A stretch of DNA of 40,826 nt from Candidatus Heimdallarchaeota archaeon (GCA_018238545.1 JABCTC010000032.1:1-40826); one strand, 5' to 3'. Shown: positions 17,872 to 27,109, counted from the stretch's first letter. The notes: generated from the letters alone by a model not told the origin. Translations and numbers: made by a program.

Positions 17872-18270
17872 TTACATTTCTATTACTTCAATTTTGAATT
17901 TCTTAGCTAATTTTGCTTGATTCCTATCTGAAGTTATTAAACTTGCTTTTTCCTCTAATGCTAGCAGAATGTAAAGCATATCATATATTGGTACTCCTTC
18001 TTGGATTGAAAATTTAAATGCTTCATCAATGTACTCAGAGGAATTGTGCAAAATAAGAACATCTTCACAAAGCATTTGTAGTGCCTTGAACTTCTTTATC
18101 GCATCCCCCTTGGTTATTCTTTTCAGATAATGATTTTTCCATATAGCGTTCGTTGCCTCTAATTGAATTAACTCCAAGCTGTGCCCTAACAGTAGATATT
18201 CTTCTATTTGTTCCCACCCTTTCTCTCTCAAAACATATTTAGAGAGAACAGATGCATCAATGACTATCAC
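17872..18270 (-). CDS. vapC: VapC-type PIN-domain toxin ribonuclease
   Basis: At 132 residues this is one complete PIN domain. The metal-binding acids are visible: Asp5 in MIVIDASVL, Glu38 in QLEATNAIW, Asp97 in VPIYDMLY and Asp115 in LITSDRNQA. VapC toxins cut specific tRNAs or rRNA and are held inactive by VapB. The start is GTG 18270, overlapping the end of the vapB gene by 14 bases, so the pair is translationally coupled. The last residues IEVIEM are the typical final strand. It is confidently a toxin by family; the RNA target is not predictable. Confidence 0.92.
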   Translation of the reverse strand: MIVIDASVLSKYVLREKGWEQIEEYLLLGHSLELIQLEATNAIWKNHYLKRITKGDAIKKFKALQMLCEDVLILHNSSEYIDEAFKFSIQEGVPIYDMLYILLALEEKASLITSDRNQAKLAKKFKIEVIEM

Positions 18271-18487
18271 GATCTTCCCTCACCGTTTTCATTGCAGTTC
18301 CTCTAGGTACACTTGCTGTTTTCGCCAATATTTGATGCACCTCTTCTAGTCTGTTTTTGCTTTCTATTTCCCTTATCTTTCTTGATATATATTCCCTTAA
18401 CTCCTTACTCCATTCAACTTGATCCTTGTATTTCTTCATTTGTTCTCTCAATTCTTCTGGAAGTTTGAATGACATAGTAGTACTCAT
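18257..18487 (-). CDS. vapB: VapB-type antitoxin
   Basis: The 76-residue product begins with a ribbon-helix-helix-like strand and helix (MSTTMSFKLPEELREQMKKY), followed by a charged helical region (SKELREYISRKIREIESKN) of the kind that wraps its PIN-domain toxin. It should bind DNA as a dimer near its own promoter and neutralise VapC. It precedes and overlaps vapC by 14 bases. The type is the archaeal VapB with CopG-like N-terminus. ATG 18487 is the start; ATG at residue 5 is a possible alternative. Confidence 0.85.
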   Translation of the reverse strand: MSTTMSFKLPEELREQMKKYKDQVEWSKELREYISRKIREIESKNRLEEVHQILAKTASVPRGTAMKTVREDRDSH

Positions 18488-18571
18488 AGTATCACCAAAG
18501 AGTATACTAAATCGTAATACTTAAACCTTTTCTTAACAGGAGAAGCAATTAGATTTTCAACCAAAAAAATT

Positions 18572-20383
18572 CTAGTCTGTAAACACTTCACTTATTTCTG
18601 ATATCCATTCTGCTGATTGATGCTTGAAATATGTCTCATAAAGTTCAGAATAGAGCCCTTTCTCTTTAATTAAGGTGTCATGATTTCCTTCTTCAACAAT
18701 TTTTCCTTGATCCATAACAATTATCCTATCAGAATTCTTTATGGTAGTAAGCCTATGAGCTATGACAATTGACGTTCTGTCTGCTAGCAGCTTATCTAAC
18801 GCTTCTTGTATCTTCCATTCGGTATAGGCGTCAACAGCAGCTGTGGCCTCATCGAGTATCAGTATTTTGGGATTAGCTAATAGTGTTCTTGCAAAAGATA
18901 TCATTTGTCTTTGACCAGCTGAAAGACCTTTACCTCTTTCACCTAATTCTGTCTCTAGACCATCGGGTAAAGCGTCAATAAATTCCTGTGCAGCTACAAT
19001 GTTGATAACTTTCTCAACTTCTTCCTTGCTGGCTGTAGGGTGACCGTAACGGATGTTATCTAGAACAGTTCCACTGAAAAGAAAAACATCTTGACTAACT
19101 AAACCTATCTGTGATCGCAGATTATGCAGGTCATATTCGCGAATATCGACATCATCGATTTTGATGGAACCTTTGTTAATATCATAAAAACGCATCAAAA
19201 GAGAAGCAATAGTCGTCTTACCCGCCCCTGTGTGACCAACGACTGCTATAGATTCTCCTGCTTTAATATCTAGATTAATATCTCTTAGAACAGGCACACC
19301 TTCTTCATATTGTTGATGAACTTCCTCGAAAGAGATATGTCCTTTCAGTTTCTTAATGACAGGACTTTCAGGATTACTGATTTCTATTTCTGCATCAACT
19401 ATACTGAATATCCTCTCCATTGCAGCAAAACCGCTTTGAATAGTAGAGAACTGAGAAGCTACACGAACTAGAGGATAAAGAAATCTGTTTAGTAATAACA
19501 AGAAAAGGAGAATGGTTGAAGCAGTAGCTAAATTACCAAAAATAAGCGAGCTTCCATAGAGGGTTATACCAAAGACTCCAAGAGTACTGATTCCGTCCAT
19601 CAGGGGCCAGACTCCCATGACAGCGAATGCTCTTTTCTTAGCGTATTTGAAAGTATCATTGTTTATTACTTCAAATTCCTCTTTGGACTTCTCTTCTCTA
19701 CCAAAGGCTTTAGCGATAGATATTCCTGATACACTTTCTTGGAATGAAGCATTTACTGCTCCAATAGCAGCCCTCCAATCCCCTGTCGTCCTTCTTGTTA
19801 TTCTTCTAAAGGTTAGAGCGACCAAAAACACAAACGGGGCCATGATAAGTGTAACAAGTGTTAGTCTCCAATTGACTATAAACATCCATCCTAAAACTGT
19901 TACTAGAATTAGCAGGTTCGAAACAAATTGTGTGACAACATTGAGCATGTCAGATAGCTCTTGAGAATCATTTGTTACCCTACTCATTATTTGCCCTGTT
20001 GCTTGTTTATCAAAGAACATCAAATCTTGTTCTTGCAAACTTATGTATGTTTCAATTTGTATTTGTTTGATAACTTTCTGTGTTACAATTGTTACCATTA
20101 TCCCTAGAACAACTTGAAGTCCCCATAGGAATAGTGATAGTAACACATATCCAATTGCATAAGGTAAAACCGCTAACCATCCCGCTTCTACTTCTAATAA
20201 ATCGAAAGCGCTTTGCACCATAATAGGTGGGAATATTGTTACAACAGCTGATGCAATGATACCTATTATGATGAACATCAACATAGTCTTGAACGGTCCC
20301 AAATATCCCAAAAATCTTTTAATCAACTCGATGTCGGAATATTGTCGATCGTAATCAACTTTGGGTCCTAGATTTCGCATCAT
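18572..20383 (-). CDS. ABC exporter half-transporter, catalytic-type NBD
   Basis: This 603-residue fused permease-ATPase has six transmembrane helices in residues about 30-320 and a nucleotide-binding domain after about 350. Its motifs are Walker A GHTGAGKT, signature LSAGQRQM, Walker B ILILDEATAAVD with the catalytic glutamate present, and the H-loop in IAHRLT. It follows the other half-transporter (20385-22205) with one base between genes, so the two are an operon and almost certainly a heterodimer of the TM287/288 or BmrCD type, which exports drugs or lipids. In that pair, this subunit provides the complete Walker B and an altered signature, LSAGQ. Start ATG 20383. The substrate is unknown. 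Confidence 0.92.
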   Translation of the reverse strand: MMRNLGPKVDYDRQYSDIELIKRFLGYLGPFKTMLMFIIIGIIASAVVTIFPPIMVQSAFDLLEVEAGWLAVLPYAIGYVLLSLFLWGLQVVLGIMVTIVTQKVIKQIQIETYISLQEQDLMFFDKQATGQIMSRVTNDSQELSDMLNVVTQFVSNLLILVTVLGWMFIVNWRLTLVTLIMAPFVFLVALTFRRITRRTTGDWRAAIGAVNASFQESVSGISIAKAFGREEKSKEEFEVINNDTFKYAKKRAFAVMGVWPLMDGISTLGVFGITLYGSSLIFGNLATASTILLFLLLLNRFLYPLVRVASQFSTIQSGFAAMERIFSIVDAEIEISNPESPVIKKLKGHISFEEVHQQYEEGVPVLRDINLDIKAGESIAVVGHTGAGKTTIASLLMRFYDINKGSIKIDDVDIREYDLHNLRSQIGLVSQDVFLFSGTVLDNIRYGHPTASKEEVEKVINIVAAQEFIDALPDGLETELGERGKGLSAGQRQMISFARTLLANPKILILDEATAAVDAYTEWKIQEALDKLLADRTSIVIAHRLTTIKNSDRIIVMDQGKIVEEGNHDTLIKEKGLYSELYETYFKHQSAEWISEISEVFTD

Positions 20384-20384
20384 C

Positions 20385-22205
20385 TTATTTTTCCTCCCTA
20401 ATTTTCATTGGTGGTAACTCTGAAAATCTCTCAAATAACCTTCTATAATCTTCATTGGTTAGAATCAAATCATCATGAGTACCGTAATCTATCAGATGGC
20501 CATTTCTTAGGACTATAATTGCATCTGCATTTTTGATTGTTGCCAGTCTGTGGGTAATAATGAAAGTTGTACGATTTTTCAACACATTAGCTATAGCTGT
20601 TTGTATCTTTCTTTCTGTTTCTGCATCGATTGCACTACTAGCATCATCAAGAATAAGTATTGAGGGGTCAACTAAGAGGGCTCTTGCTATAGCTATGCGC
20701 TGCTTTTGTCCTCCTGAGAGGGTAACACCTCTTTCGCCTACAACCGTGTCATAGCCGTTCTCAAAACCTAAAATAAACTCGTGAGATTGAGCTAGTTTTG
20801 CGACCTTCTCTATCTCTTCTAAAGTAGCATCCGGTTTTCCGTAAGCGATGTTATCTCTTATCGTTTTACTGAAAAGAAATATCTCTTGTTCTATCACACC
20901 AATATTCTCACGAAGATTAGATAGGCACATGTCTTTGATGTTGATTCCATCGATAAATATCGCACCTTCTGTTGGATCATAGAGACGCATTAATAGCTTC
21001 ATCAGGGTTGACTTACCAGATCCAGGATTACCTATTATTGCTACAGTTGAACCTCCCTTAACTTCAAATTTTATCTTCTCTAGAGAATTCTTCCTACTAC
21101 TTTCTCCATTGTATGAGAAGGATACATTGTCAAATTTTATTGTTCCTTGAACATCTTTTAGTTCTACGGGGGAGGAAGGTTCGGGAACATATTCTTCTCT
21201 TACCATCATTTCATGTATTCTCTTTGCAGCTGCCATGCCTACTTGAAACTGTGTGATCGTCCAGCCAAATTGCCAGGTTGGCATCATTAAAGTCATCATT
21301 AGGAATACATAAGTTACTAGTTCGCCTATGGTCAAATTTCCTGCTGTCACCTCATAGGAACCCCATAAAAAGCTAAGGGCGATAAGCAGAACGGTTATTG
21401 CTACGGCGTAATATTTTGCTGCAATAATGCCTCTTTGAGTGTTTATGTCTCGCAATTTATCAGTTTCATCATCGAATTTCTTAATTTCATCTTCTTCTTT
21501 AACGAAATTTCTGATAACCCTAATCCCTGTTAAACTTTCTTGTAATCTTGAATTCAGCAACCCATTTTGTTCCATTTGAGCTCTAGAAATTGGTCGAAGT
21601 TTTTTATTATAATCCCTAATAGCAATAATGTAAAAGGGTAGAGCAACAAGCAAAAGTAAGGTCAATTTTGGACTTACCCAGATCATCAATGAAACAGAAA
21701 ATATAAGAGTAAAAGATGCTTCAAACAAGAATTTTATTCCAGGTGAGATGAATATATTCATCTGACGAGAATCGTAAGTTGCGCGAGACATGATATCTCC
21801 TATCTTCACTCTATCATGAAATTCTTGGCTCTTTTCTAACATATTTTCATAGAAATCTTTAGTAACATTTTTTGTTACTTTGTGAGCTAATATTTCATTA
21901 ACGTAGCTTTGAGTGAAATCAGCACCAGCTCTCACAATCCCTGCTACAGCAATTAGTACTCCAGTAGCTATTAATCCTTGGAATGCAGGAGCGTTTAGCC
22001 TAATAATAACGAATCCCGAGGAGGTAAGAAAATCATTTATAGCTCCTGTTTGCTTAACTAATTCCTCAAAAATATCCCCTACAAACAATGGAGTGATTGA
22101 AACTGTCCCTATGAAAATTATGAGAAATGTCATCAATATTGTAAATAACATTTTCTCTCTCATGAGATGTTTCATAAACCATTTTTTGTAGCTCAAACTA
22201 ACCAT
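20385..22205 (-). CDS. ABC exporter half-transporter, degenerate-type NBD
   Basis: The 606-residue protein has six transmembrane helices and a C-terminal ATPase. Walker A is GNPGSGKS and the signature is the canonical LSGGQKQR. Walker B, however, is ILILDDASSAID, with Asp where the catalytic Glu should be; the H-loop ITHRL is intact. That substitution marks the degenerate nucleotide site of heterodimeric exporters, and it pairs in the dimer with the LSAGQ signature of the downstream subunit, so both departures fall in the same composite site. It is the first gene of the operon, starting at ATG 22205. Confidence 0.92.
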   Translation of the reverse strand: MVSLSYKKWFMKHLMREKMLFTILMTFLIIFIGTVSITPLFVGDIFEELVKQTGAINDFLTSSGFVIIRLNAPAFQGLIATGVLIAVAGIVRAGADFTQSYVNEILAHKVTKNVTKDFYENMLEKSQEFHDRVKIGDIMSRATYDSRQMNIFISPGIKFLFEASFTLIFSVSLMIWVSPKLTLLLLVALPFYIIAIRDYNKKLRPISRAQMEQNGLLNSRLQESLTGIRVIRNFVKEEDEIKKFDDETDKLRDINTQRGIIAAKYYAVAITVLLIALSFLWGSYEVTAGNLTIGELVTYVFLMMTLMMPTWQFGWTITQFQVGMAAAKRIHEMMVREEYVPEPSSPVELKDVQGTIKFDNVSFSYNGESSRKNSLEKIKFEVKGGSTVAIIGNPGSGKSTLMKLLMRLYDPTEGAIFIDGINIKDMCLSNLRENIGVIEQEIFLFSKTIRDNIAYGKPDATLEEIEKVAKLAQSHEFILGFENGYDTVVGERGVTLSGGQKQRIAIARALLVDPSILILDDASSAIDAETERKIQTAIANVLKNRTTFIITHRLATIKNADAIIVLRNGHLIDYGTHDDLILTNEDYRRLFERFSELPPMKIREEK

Positions 22206-22315
22206 TCCTTTAGTCTATTTTCCCAACGATGAAAACTCCAATATTTATAATTTGCCAAACTGCTGTTTCCTTGAAATATAGCACAGTTTAAAAAACGAGT
22301 TGATTTGCTATTTCA

Positions 22316-22828
22316 ATGACAGAACAAAACTTTTTCAGAAGATTTGAACCTGCTGTCCCTAAAATATTTCATTATTCTATCGCTGGGTTGATGTGGATAA
22401 GCGTTGGGGCAATGCTGACTATTTTCGCTTCTGAATGGTTACACGACGCTACTGATCAACCTGTTTGGTTGATTATTTTAATGATATTCACAGGTTTGGT
22501 ACTTGCATTTCTTATCTTTTTCTTCGGTTTTTCTAAAATTGTTAAGAAGAACATTAAGAGAATTGTTTCAAAACCTGAGAAGTTCTGCATCTTTGCTTTT
22601 ATCTCTTGGTCTTCTTATCTCATTATTCCTATTATGGTTTCTTTAGGTATTCTTTTGCGAAACTGTCCTTTTTTTCCAAAACACTTCCTTGCAGCAGTCT
22701 ACATAGGAATAGGTGGTGGACTTATTTTTTCTAGTTCTAGTTATTTAATCAAAATCTATCAGGATATTAAAGATAAAAAAGAAGATAAGAACGCTGAAGA
22801 TGGAAAAACTGAAAACAAAAAGGAATAG
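22316..22828 (+). CDS. Four-helix membrane protein of unknown function
   Basis: The 170-residue protein has four predicted transmembrane helices (starting near residues 20, 50, 90 and 125) and a hydrophilic, lysine- and glutamate-rich C-terminal tail after residue 148 (KDKKEDKNAEDGKTENKKE). No family motif was recognised. It starts at ATG 22316, divergent from the ABC exporter operon with 110 bases between start codons. A shared regulatory region is possible. Confidence 0.7.
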   Translation: MTEQNFFRRFEPAVPKIFHYSIAGLMWISVGAMLTIFASEWLHDATDQPVWLIILMIFTGLVLAFLIFFFGFSKIVKKNIKRIVSKPEKFCIFAFISWSSYLIIPIMVSLGILLRNCPFFPKHFLAAVYIGIGGGLIFSSSSYLIKIYQDIKDKKEDKNAEDGKTENKKE

Positions 22829-22840
22829 TTTTATTTCAGG

Positions 22841-24136
22841 TTATTTTGGTAATCCTTGCAACGGTGAGAAGTAAACTATTTTTCCATTTTCAACCATGAT
22901 TTTACCATCTTTTATTACATGACTGAAATTCATGTAATTTGTAATTCGATTGATATCTTCTAATGGGTTTTGATTACATATCACTAAATCAGCTAGTTTT
23001 CCTTTCTCAAGAGAACCTATTTGCTCGTCCATCCATATAGCTTTGGCACCTTCTATAGTAGCTGCTTGTAACGCTTGAGTTGGTGTCATTCCAACATCCT
23101 CAACCATCAATCTAACTTCATTTCCCGTATTCCCGTGATAATTTCCAGGTGTACCAGCATCAGTTCCTATAGCTATCTTCACACCTTTCTCAAAAGCTAA
23201 TTTGTGACTGATTTTCATTTGTTTATCTACTTCTATAGTTTTCTTCTGTATTTCTGGAGGCATGATTTTCATCAATGTTGGGCTAACTAAGCTCATTGCA
23301 GCTGTTTGAGTAGGAATCAGATAGGTTTTGTGTTTAACCATGAGATCAACAGCTTCTTCATCCAAGAAACTACCATGTTCGACAGTATCGATACCTGCTT
23401 TAGTGGCTTTGATTATTCCAGCTTTCCCATGTGCATGGCATGCTACATGCATATCATTCCTGTGTGCTTCTTCCACAATAGCTTCTAATTCTTCTTCTGT
23501 CCACAAAGTGAAACTTACTTTGGATTCAATTCCATGTAAAACTCCACCAGTTGTAGCTGTTTTAACAAATTGAGCACCTCGATATTTCAAGTCTCTAACA
23601 GCATGTTTCACAGCATCTACTCCAAAAAGAACTTGATCATTTTCTCTTTCAAAATTAATTATAGGGTCTGGTGAAACAGATTCTTGATTTCCCCATTGCC
23701 ATATACCTTTATCAGATGTGACCAATCTTGGACCTGCTAGTACTCCTTGATCAAGAATCCTTCGTAAAGCTGGAGCTATTCCCGGGTAGCAGCCAGCATC
23801 TCTTACACAAGTGAAACCAGTTTGCAGGTGTTTTTGAACATTGTTTAATGCATTGTAGTGATACATGTCTGTTTTTGTTCTTAGAATCTCTCTTTCAAAT
23901 TGAGGGCTACCTGTTGCATAAATATGAACATGACATTCAACCATTCCAGGCATCACCAATTTACCTGAAGCATCTATTATTTGATCTCCTTCCTCCTTCT
24001 CAAAATTATCAGTTGACCCTACCCAGAGAATTGTTCTATCTTTGATTACAACACTTGTGTTTGGTAGAACATTTCCAGAAATAGAATCAAAAACATCTCC
24101 TGATTTGACAACTAATCTTTTCTCGTGCACAGTCAT
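22841..24136 (-). CDS. Amidohydrolase-superfamily enzyme (prolidase/imidazolonepropionase-like)
   Basis: The protein is a metal-dependent (beta/alpha)8 hydrolase with the full ligand set: GMVECHVHIY (His-x-His), the candidate carboxylated lysine in FVKTATTGG, CHAHGKAG, VEHGSFLD and GTDAGTPG. The N-terminal beta-sandwich strands (SGDVFDSISGNVLPNTSVV) and the C-terminal GSLEKGKLADLVICNQNPLE return to the small domain as usual. The group includes Xaa-Pro and Xaa-Arg dipeptidases with a carboxylated lysine; a peptide or N-acyl amino acid substrate is likely but unproven. I prefer ATG 24136, which puts the first strand at the usual position. A TTG at 24190 would add 18 residues with no family match. 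It has no signal peptide and acts in the cytosol. Confidence 0.87.
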   Translation of the reverse strand: MTVHEKRLVVKSGDVFDSISGNVLPNTSVVIKDRTILWVGSTDNFEKEEGDQIIDASGKLVMPGMVECHVHIYATGSPQFEREILRTKTDMYHYNALNNVQKHLQTGFTCVRDAGCYPGIAPALRRILDQGVLAGPRLVTSDKGIWQWGNQESVSPDPIINFERENDQVLFGVDAVKHAVRDLKYRGAQFVKTATTGGVLHGIESKVSFTLWTEEELEAIVEEAHRNDMHVACHAHGKAGIIKATKAGIDTVEHGSFLDEEAVDLMVKHKTYLIPTQTAAMSLVSPTLMKIMPPEIQKKTIEVDKQMKISHKLAFEKGVKIAIGTDAGTPGNYHGNTGNEVRLMVEDVGMTPTQALQAATIEGAKAIWMDEQIGSLEKGKLADLVICNQNPLEDINRITNYMNFSHVIKDGKIMVENGKIVYFSPLQGLPK

Positions 24137-24210
24137 AATGAAGCGATTATTATGTAATTTAAAAACTTTAGGCGGGATGAAACATCCCAAAAAAAGCTAT
24201 TTAGGCAGAA

Positions 24211-25293
24211 TCAATTTTTTCTCTTTTTTTTAAAAGTGAATATACTAGTTAGCGTTAGAAGTACTGTAATAGTTATGAAGATAGGAAATCCTGATGATTC
24301 TTCTAGCCCTAAGCCCTTCACCTTTAATATCTCTAATCCAACTCCTTCATTAATCAAGTAGACATATTCATTCCTTATTTCTAACTCTTGAGCATATCCT
24401 TCTGTTTCATATTCTGCTATCAGTACCGGAGTTGTCTTATCTGATACATCAAACAGCTGTAATCCTTCTAAATCGTTTCCAAGAAAGACAGTATCTTTAA
24501 TAACTACAAGTGCTACAGATTGTTCATCTTCATCATATTCGCCAATTAATGTAGGATTCGAAAAATCTGTTAAATCCACTATTGATAGTCCTTCATATGC
24601 TCCTGCTAGATACGCAATATCGTCCTGAACCTTGATATCATAGCACAACTTGGTTGTATCATAATAAGCTACTAAAAGAGGTGAACTAGGATCTGAGTAA
24701 TCGTACACTTCAAGATTACTAGTTGAGGAAGTATGGTTCCAGATAAGAATGTAAGCATAAGTCTCTTCGATAACGAAGTTGTGGGCATTTCCATTACGCA
24801 CAATTCTGCTTAGATTTACTGGATTACTTGGATCAGAAACATCTAGAATATTGAACCCATCATCTCTTCCAACGAATACAAGATCTTCATAAATACCCAT
24901 TGCGCCAGTTCTCAATCCAACAAATTCACCTAGTTTTACTGCGTTAACTGGGTCAATTACATTATAAATTTGTAAGCCTTCAGACCATGCGGGAATATAA
25001 GCTATACCGTCTTTAACCTCAAAATAATGTGGTCTGTAAATGTGAAAATAGGCAACATACTCTGGATTCTCAGGATCACTTATATTAATTGAATGCATAA
25101 GACTTTGACCATAATCAGCAACATATGCATAGTCTCCATCTAAGGCAACATCAAATAGAAGACCGCCAAGTTCAACAACCGCTACCTGCTCTATTGAAAC
25201 AGAAGCAGCAGACAGAAGAGTATAAAAAGAACCTAGTAATATTACCAAACCAAACACTAAACCAAACATATTACTTAGTTTTTTATTTCTCAT
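24211..25293 (-). CDS. Secreted LVIVD-repeat beta-propeller with C-terminal anchor
   Basis: The 360-residue product has a signal peptide (MFGLVFGLVILLGSFYTLLS), at least six LVIVD-type repeats and a C-terminal transmembrane helix (FPIFITITVLLTLTSIF) ending in KKKRKN. Typical blade cores are GYAYVADYGQSLMHSINISD, GLQIYNVIDPVN, GFNILDVSDPSN, GLSIVDLTDFSN and GLQLFDVSDKTT, spaced about 42-45 residues apart. LVIVD proteins form beta-propellers at cell surfaces of archaea and bacteria and are thought to bind partners rather than catalyse. ATG 25293 is the start. The gene lies downstream of no obvious partner. Confidence 0.85.
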   Translation of the reverse strand: MRNKKLSNMFGLVFGLVILLGSFYTLLSAASVSIEQVAVVELGGLLFDVALDGDYAYVADYGQSLMHSINISDPENPEYVAYFHIYRPHYFEVKDGIAYIPAWSEGLQIYNVIDPVNAVKLGEFVGLRTGAMGIYEDLVFVGRDDGFNILDVSDPSNPVNLSRIVRNGNAHNFVIEETYAYILIWNHTSSTSNLEVYDYSDPSSPLLVAYYDTTKLCYDIKVQDDIAYLAGAYEGLSIVDLTDFSNPTLIGEYDEDEQSVALVVIKDTVFLGNDLEGLQLFDVSDKTTPVLIAEYETEGYAQELEIRNEYVYLINEGVGLEILKVKGLGLEESSGFPIFITITVLLTLTSIFTFKKKRKN

Positions 25294-25384
25294 TTTTATA
25301 CAATAATTTCAACCTTTATGCACTTATTAATGTAATCAAATTTTTTTCAGAAATATTTTTAGCAGTTTGAACAAATATCTGTAT

Positions 25385-25837
25385 ATGGAATACAAAGATA
25401 AAATACTTAGAAGGATAGAAAAGCTAGAAACCTCAACAAAAATGTTTCTAGATTTACCTAACGAGACAAATCTCCCTAATGGGTGGGGAAAGAGGGAACT
25501 CGCGATTCATCTTTTTTCTTGGGATAGTGCATTGGTAGAATTTGCTGATAATTTAAGAAAGGGGAAAACTTTCGATTGGAAAGAAATTCATCCAGAAGAT
25601 TTAGATCTTAATGAAGTGAATAAAGGACATTTAGTTGAGAACGAGGATCTTACTTTTGAGGAAGCCATTGAAGCTTTTACAGATACTAGAATGGAGTTAA
25701 TTGCTACGTATGTAGATATAGTTAACAGTCACTTTCAAGATGAGAAATCTTTCACAGATTATTTCACTATGTGGATGCATGATGAACATCATCTAAAACA
25801 AGCTGGAATTGATACAAAAAAACTTGAAGAGAAATAA
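25385..25837 (+). CDS. DinB/ClbS-like four-helix protein
   Basis: From ATG 25385 the protein has 150 residues; TTG 25367 would add six. The pattern of helices and the histidines in ELAIHLFSWD (first helix pair) and MHDEHHLKQA (C-terminal helix) match the DinB/DfsB (ClbS, DUF1706) superfamily, whose members bind a metal ion or thiol cofactor with three histidines. Cellular roles range from thiol transfer to colibactin resistance; none can be chosen here. No membrane segment. It is transcribed alone, divergent from the LVIVD gene. Confidence 0.72.
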   Translation: MEYKDKILRRIEKLETSTKMFLDLPNETNLPNGWGKRELAIHLFSWDSALVEFADNLRKGKTFDWKEIHPEDLDLNEVNKGHLVENEDLTFEEAIEAFTDTRMELIATYVDIVNSHFQDEKSFTDYFTMWMHDEHHLKQAGIDTKKLEEK

Positions 25838-25850
25838 ACTCTTCACTTTT

Positions 25851-26243
25851 TTATGCAGTTTGTGTTTGTGTTTTTGTTTGTCCTACAAGATATAATATCC
25901 CGCCAACGAAAACGAATATGCCTCCAGTACCTCCAGTGATGAAACCTATTACAATAAGAACAATAGCTAACCAAACAACATCCTTGATCCAAGGACCAGT
26001 TTTTGTCTGTTTTTGTAACCAATCCCAAACTAAGAATAATACTAAAAGACCTAAAATTAGCATAATCAATCCATTTAGCCAGAAAAGATTTGTAAATGCA
26101 AGAAAAGATACGCTTCCAACTACCCTTAACGCGTTTACAGCTTGGGCAATCATAGTTAATATACCTTGAATAACAAGGATAAATCCTCCAATCAATGTGT
26201 TGATATATCCACAGGTTGAACCACAGATTTTAATATTTGACAT
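25851..26243 (-). CDS. Small membrane protein, 130 residues
   Basis: The protein has three to four hydrophobic segments (INTLIGGFILVIQGILTMIA, WLNGLIMLILGLLVLFLVW, VVWLAIVLIVIGFITG, GGIFVFVGGILYLVG) with glycine-rich turns (GGTGG). It has two cysteines near the N-terminus (KICGSTCG). No family was recognised. It starts at ATG 26243 and ends 13 bases from the convergent DinB-like gene. Confidence 0.65.
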   Translation of the reverse strand: MSNIKICGSTCGYINTLIGGFILVIQGILTMIAQAVNALRVVGSVSFLAFTNLFWLNGLIMLILGLLVLFLVWDWLQKQTKTGPWIKDVVWLAIVLIVIGFITGGTGGIFVFVGGILYLVGQTKTQTQTA

Positions 26244-26329
26244 ATATAATATTGTGGAATTGGTCTATATAAATATGAAGTTCTCACTCCTTAAAGTAAT
26301 ATGAATTGCTGTTTGATGGTACTATTCTA

Positions 26330-26569
26330 ATGAAGCTTATTAGTGTTCGTAAACTTCGTACAACTGAAAAGAATCTGAAAAATGTGAATCAAATGATAAA
26401 AAAAACACTCGTTGGAGTAACTGGTCTATTAATCATTTTGGCAGTAAGTATTCCAACCATCATCTATTTCACTGGAGACAAACAACTTTCTCTAGTATCT
26501 AGTTTTAACATAGGGGATGTATCAGAGTTTCTAAATAAGTATCATTTCTTTCCAAAATTCAGCTGGTAA
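26330..26569 (+). CDS. Short ORF with one transmembrane segment, probably a truncated gene
   Basis: From ATG 26330 there are 79 residues, with a basic helix and then a single hydrophobic segment (TLVGVTGLLIILAVSIPTII) followed by FTGDKQ and about 28 further residues. This looks like the start of a secreted or anchored protein whose remainder is missing. ATG 26396 may be the real start. Its last 40 bases overlap the convergent gene at 26531. It could be spurious. Confidence 0.3.
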   Translation: MKLISVRKLRTTEKNLKNVNQMIKKTLVGVTGLLIILAVSIPTIIYFTGDKQLSLVSSFNIGDVSEFLNKYHFFPKFSW

Positions 26570-26728
26570 GACCGCCAATTTCCATATTCTTCCTTCAAAA
26601 TTAATCCTGGGTTCCATCCACTTTTGGTAATTTTCATTGTAGTAATTGATATAGAATTCTAATAAGAGATTCTCATCAAGTTGTTGAAGTAATTCCCTAA
26701 ATGTCAGTTCTTCCTCTTCTTTCCCCAT
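26531..26728 (-). CDS. Small acidic protein beginning MGKEEEE, 65 residues
   Basis: The product starts at ATG 26728 inside direct-repeat copy A and reads as a charged helix (LTFRELLQQLDENLLLEFYI) followed by a short beta-like part (GRIWKLAVLPAEFWKEM). Its start is duplicated at 27420 as a 19-codon remnant (MGKEEEEPTF), which suggests the reading frame was once a real gene that was copied. I do not recognise the family. It resembles small antitoxin-like proteins only in size and charge. Confidence 0.4.
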   Translation of the reverse strand: MGKEEEELTFRELLQQLDENLLLEFYINYYNENYQKWMEPRINFEGRIWKLAVLPAEFWKEMILI

Positions 26729-26743
26729 AACAATCAACTTTCT
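26707..26743. repeat. Direct repeat copy A (37 bp)
   Basis: This 37-base segment differs from copy C (27399-27435) at only two positions. On the minus strand it contains the start codon and first codons of the MGKEEEE gene together with the 15 bases before them. It lies on the downstream side of the RelE cassette. Confidence 0.85.
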
Positions 26744-26761
26744 CAGAATTTATTTATAACT

Positions 26762-26799
26762 CTTCTTCCTCTTCTTTACCTATAGCAGTCAAACTTTTT
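26762..26799. repeat. Direct repeat copy B (diverged)
   Basis: A diverged copy of the same 37-base element lies 18 bases beyond copy A. On the minus strand the start codon has become ATA and the frame ends after seven codons. It is probably an older tandem duplication. Confidence 0.75.
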
Positions 26800-26839
26800 C
26801 TAATAAGTACAAAACCATTAAAAGGATATATGATGCGAA

Positions 26840-27109
26840 TTATCGATATGCCTTCTTTCTATGTGCAATATTTATTACAACAACTGCTTGCTTTTTAATA
26901 TAAATTCTGTACAAAATTCTATAATAGCCAATTCTGAGTCTATATGTATTGTCTCTTCCTTGTAGTTTACGAGAAGAGACAAGAAATGGTTCATTAAGTG
27001 TTTCCAAAAAATCTTTTATCTGTTGTTTAATCTTCTTAGGCAGTTTTTCCAATTTTTTTGATGCAGATGGTATGAGGTAAACCCTAAAACTCTCGTCCTC
27101 TACCATCAT
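26840..27109 (-). CDS. relE: RelE/ParE-family toxin
   Basis: The 89-residue protein shows the RelE fold: strand FRVYLIPSASKKLEKLP, helix KKIKQQIKDFLETLNEP, then RKLQGRDNTYRLRIGYYRI and the final strand NIAHRKKAYR. The basic residues in YRLRIGYYR and the terminal HRKKAYR match residues used by RelE-type toxins for ribosome-dependent mRNA cleavage. The start ATG overlaps the antitoxin stop by four bases (ATGA), so translation is coupled. Direct repeats A/B and C lie on either side of this module. Confidence 0.92.
   Translation of the reverse strand: MMVEDESFRVYLIPSASKKLEKLPKKIKQQIKDFLETLNEPFLVSSRKLQGRDNTYRLRIGYYRILYRIYIKKQAVVVINIAHRKKAYR

Noticed and set aside
18572..22205. Possible fusion or frameshift between the two ABC half-transporters
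   Set aside because: Each is full length with all six helices and one ATPase domain, and one base separates the stop and start codons. They are two normal genes.
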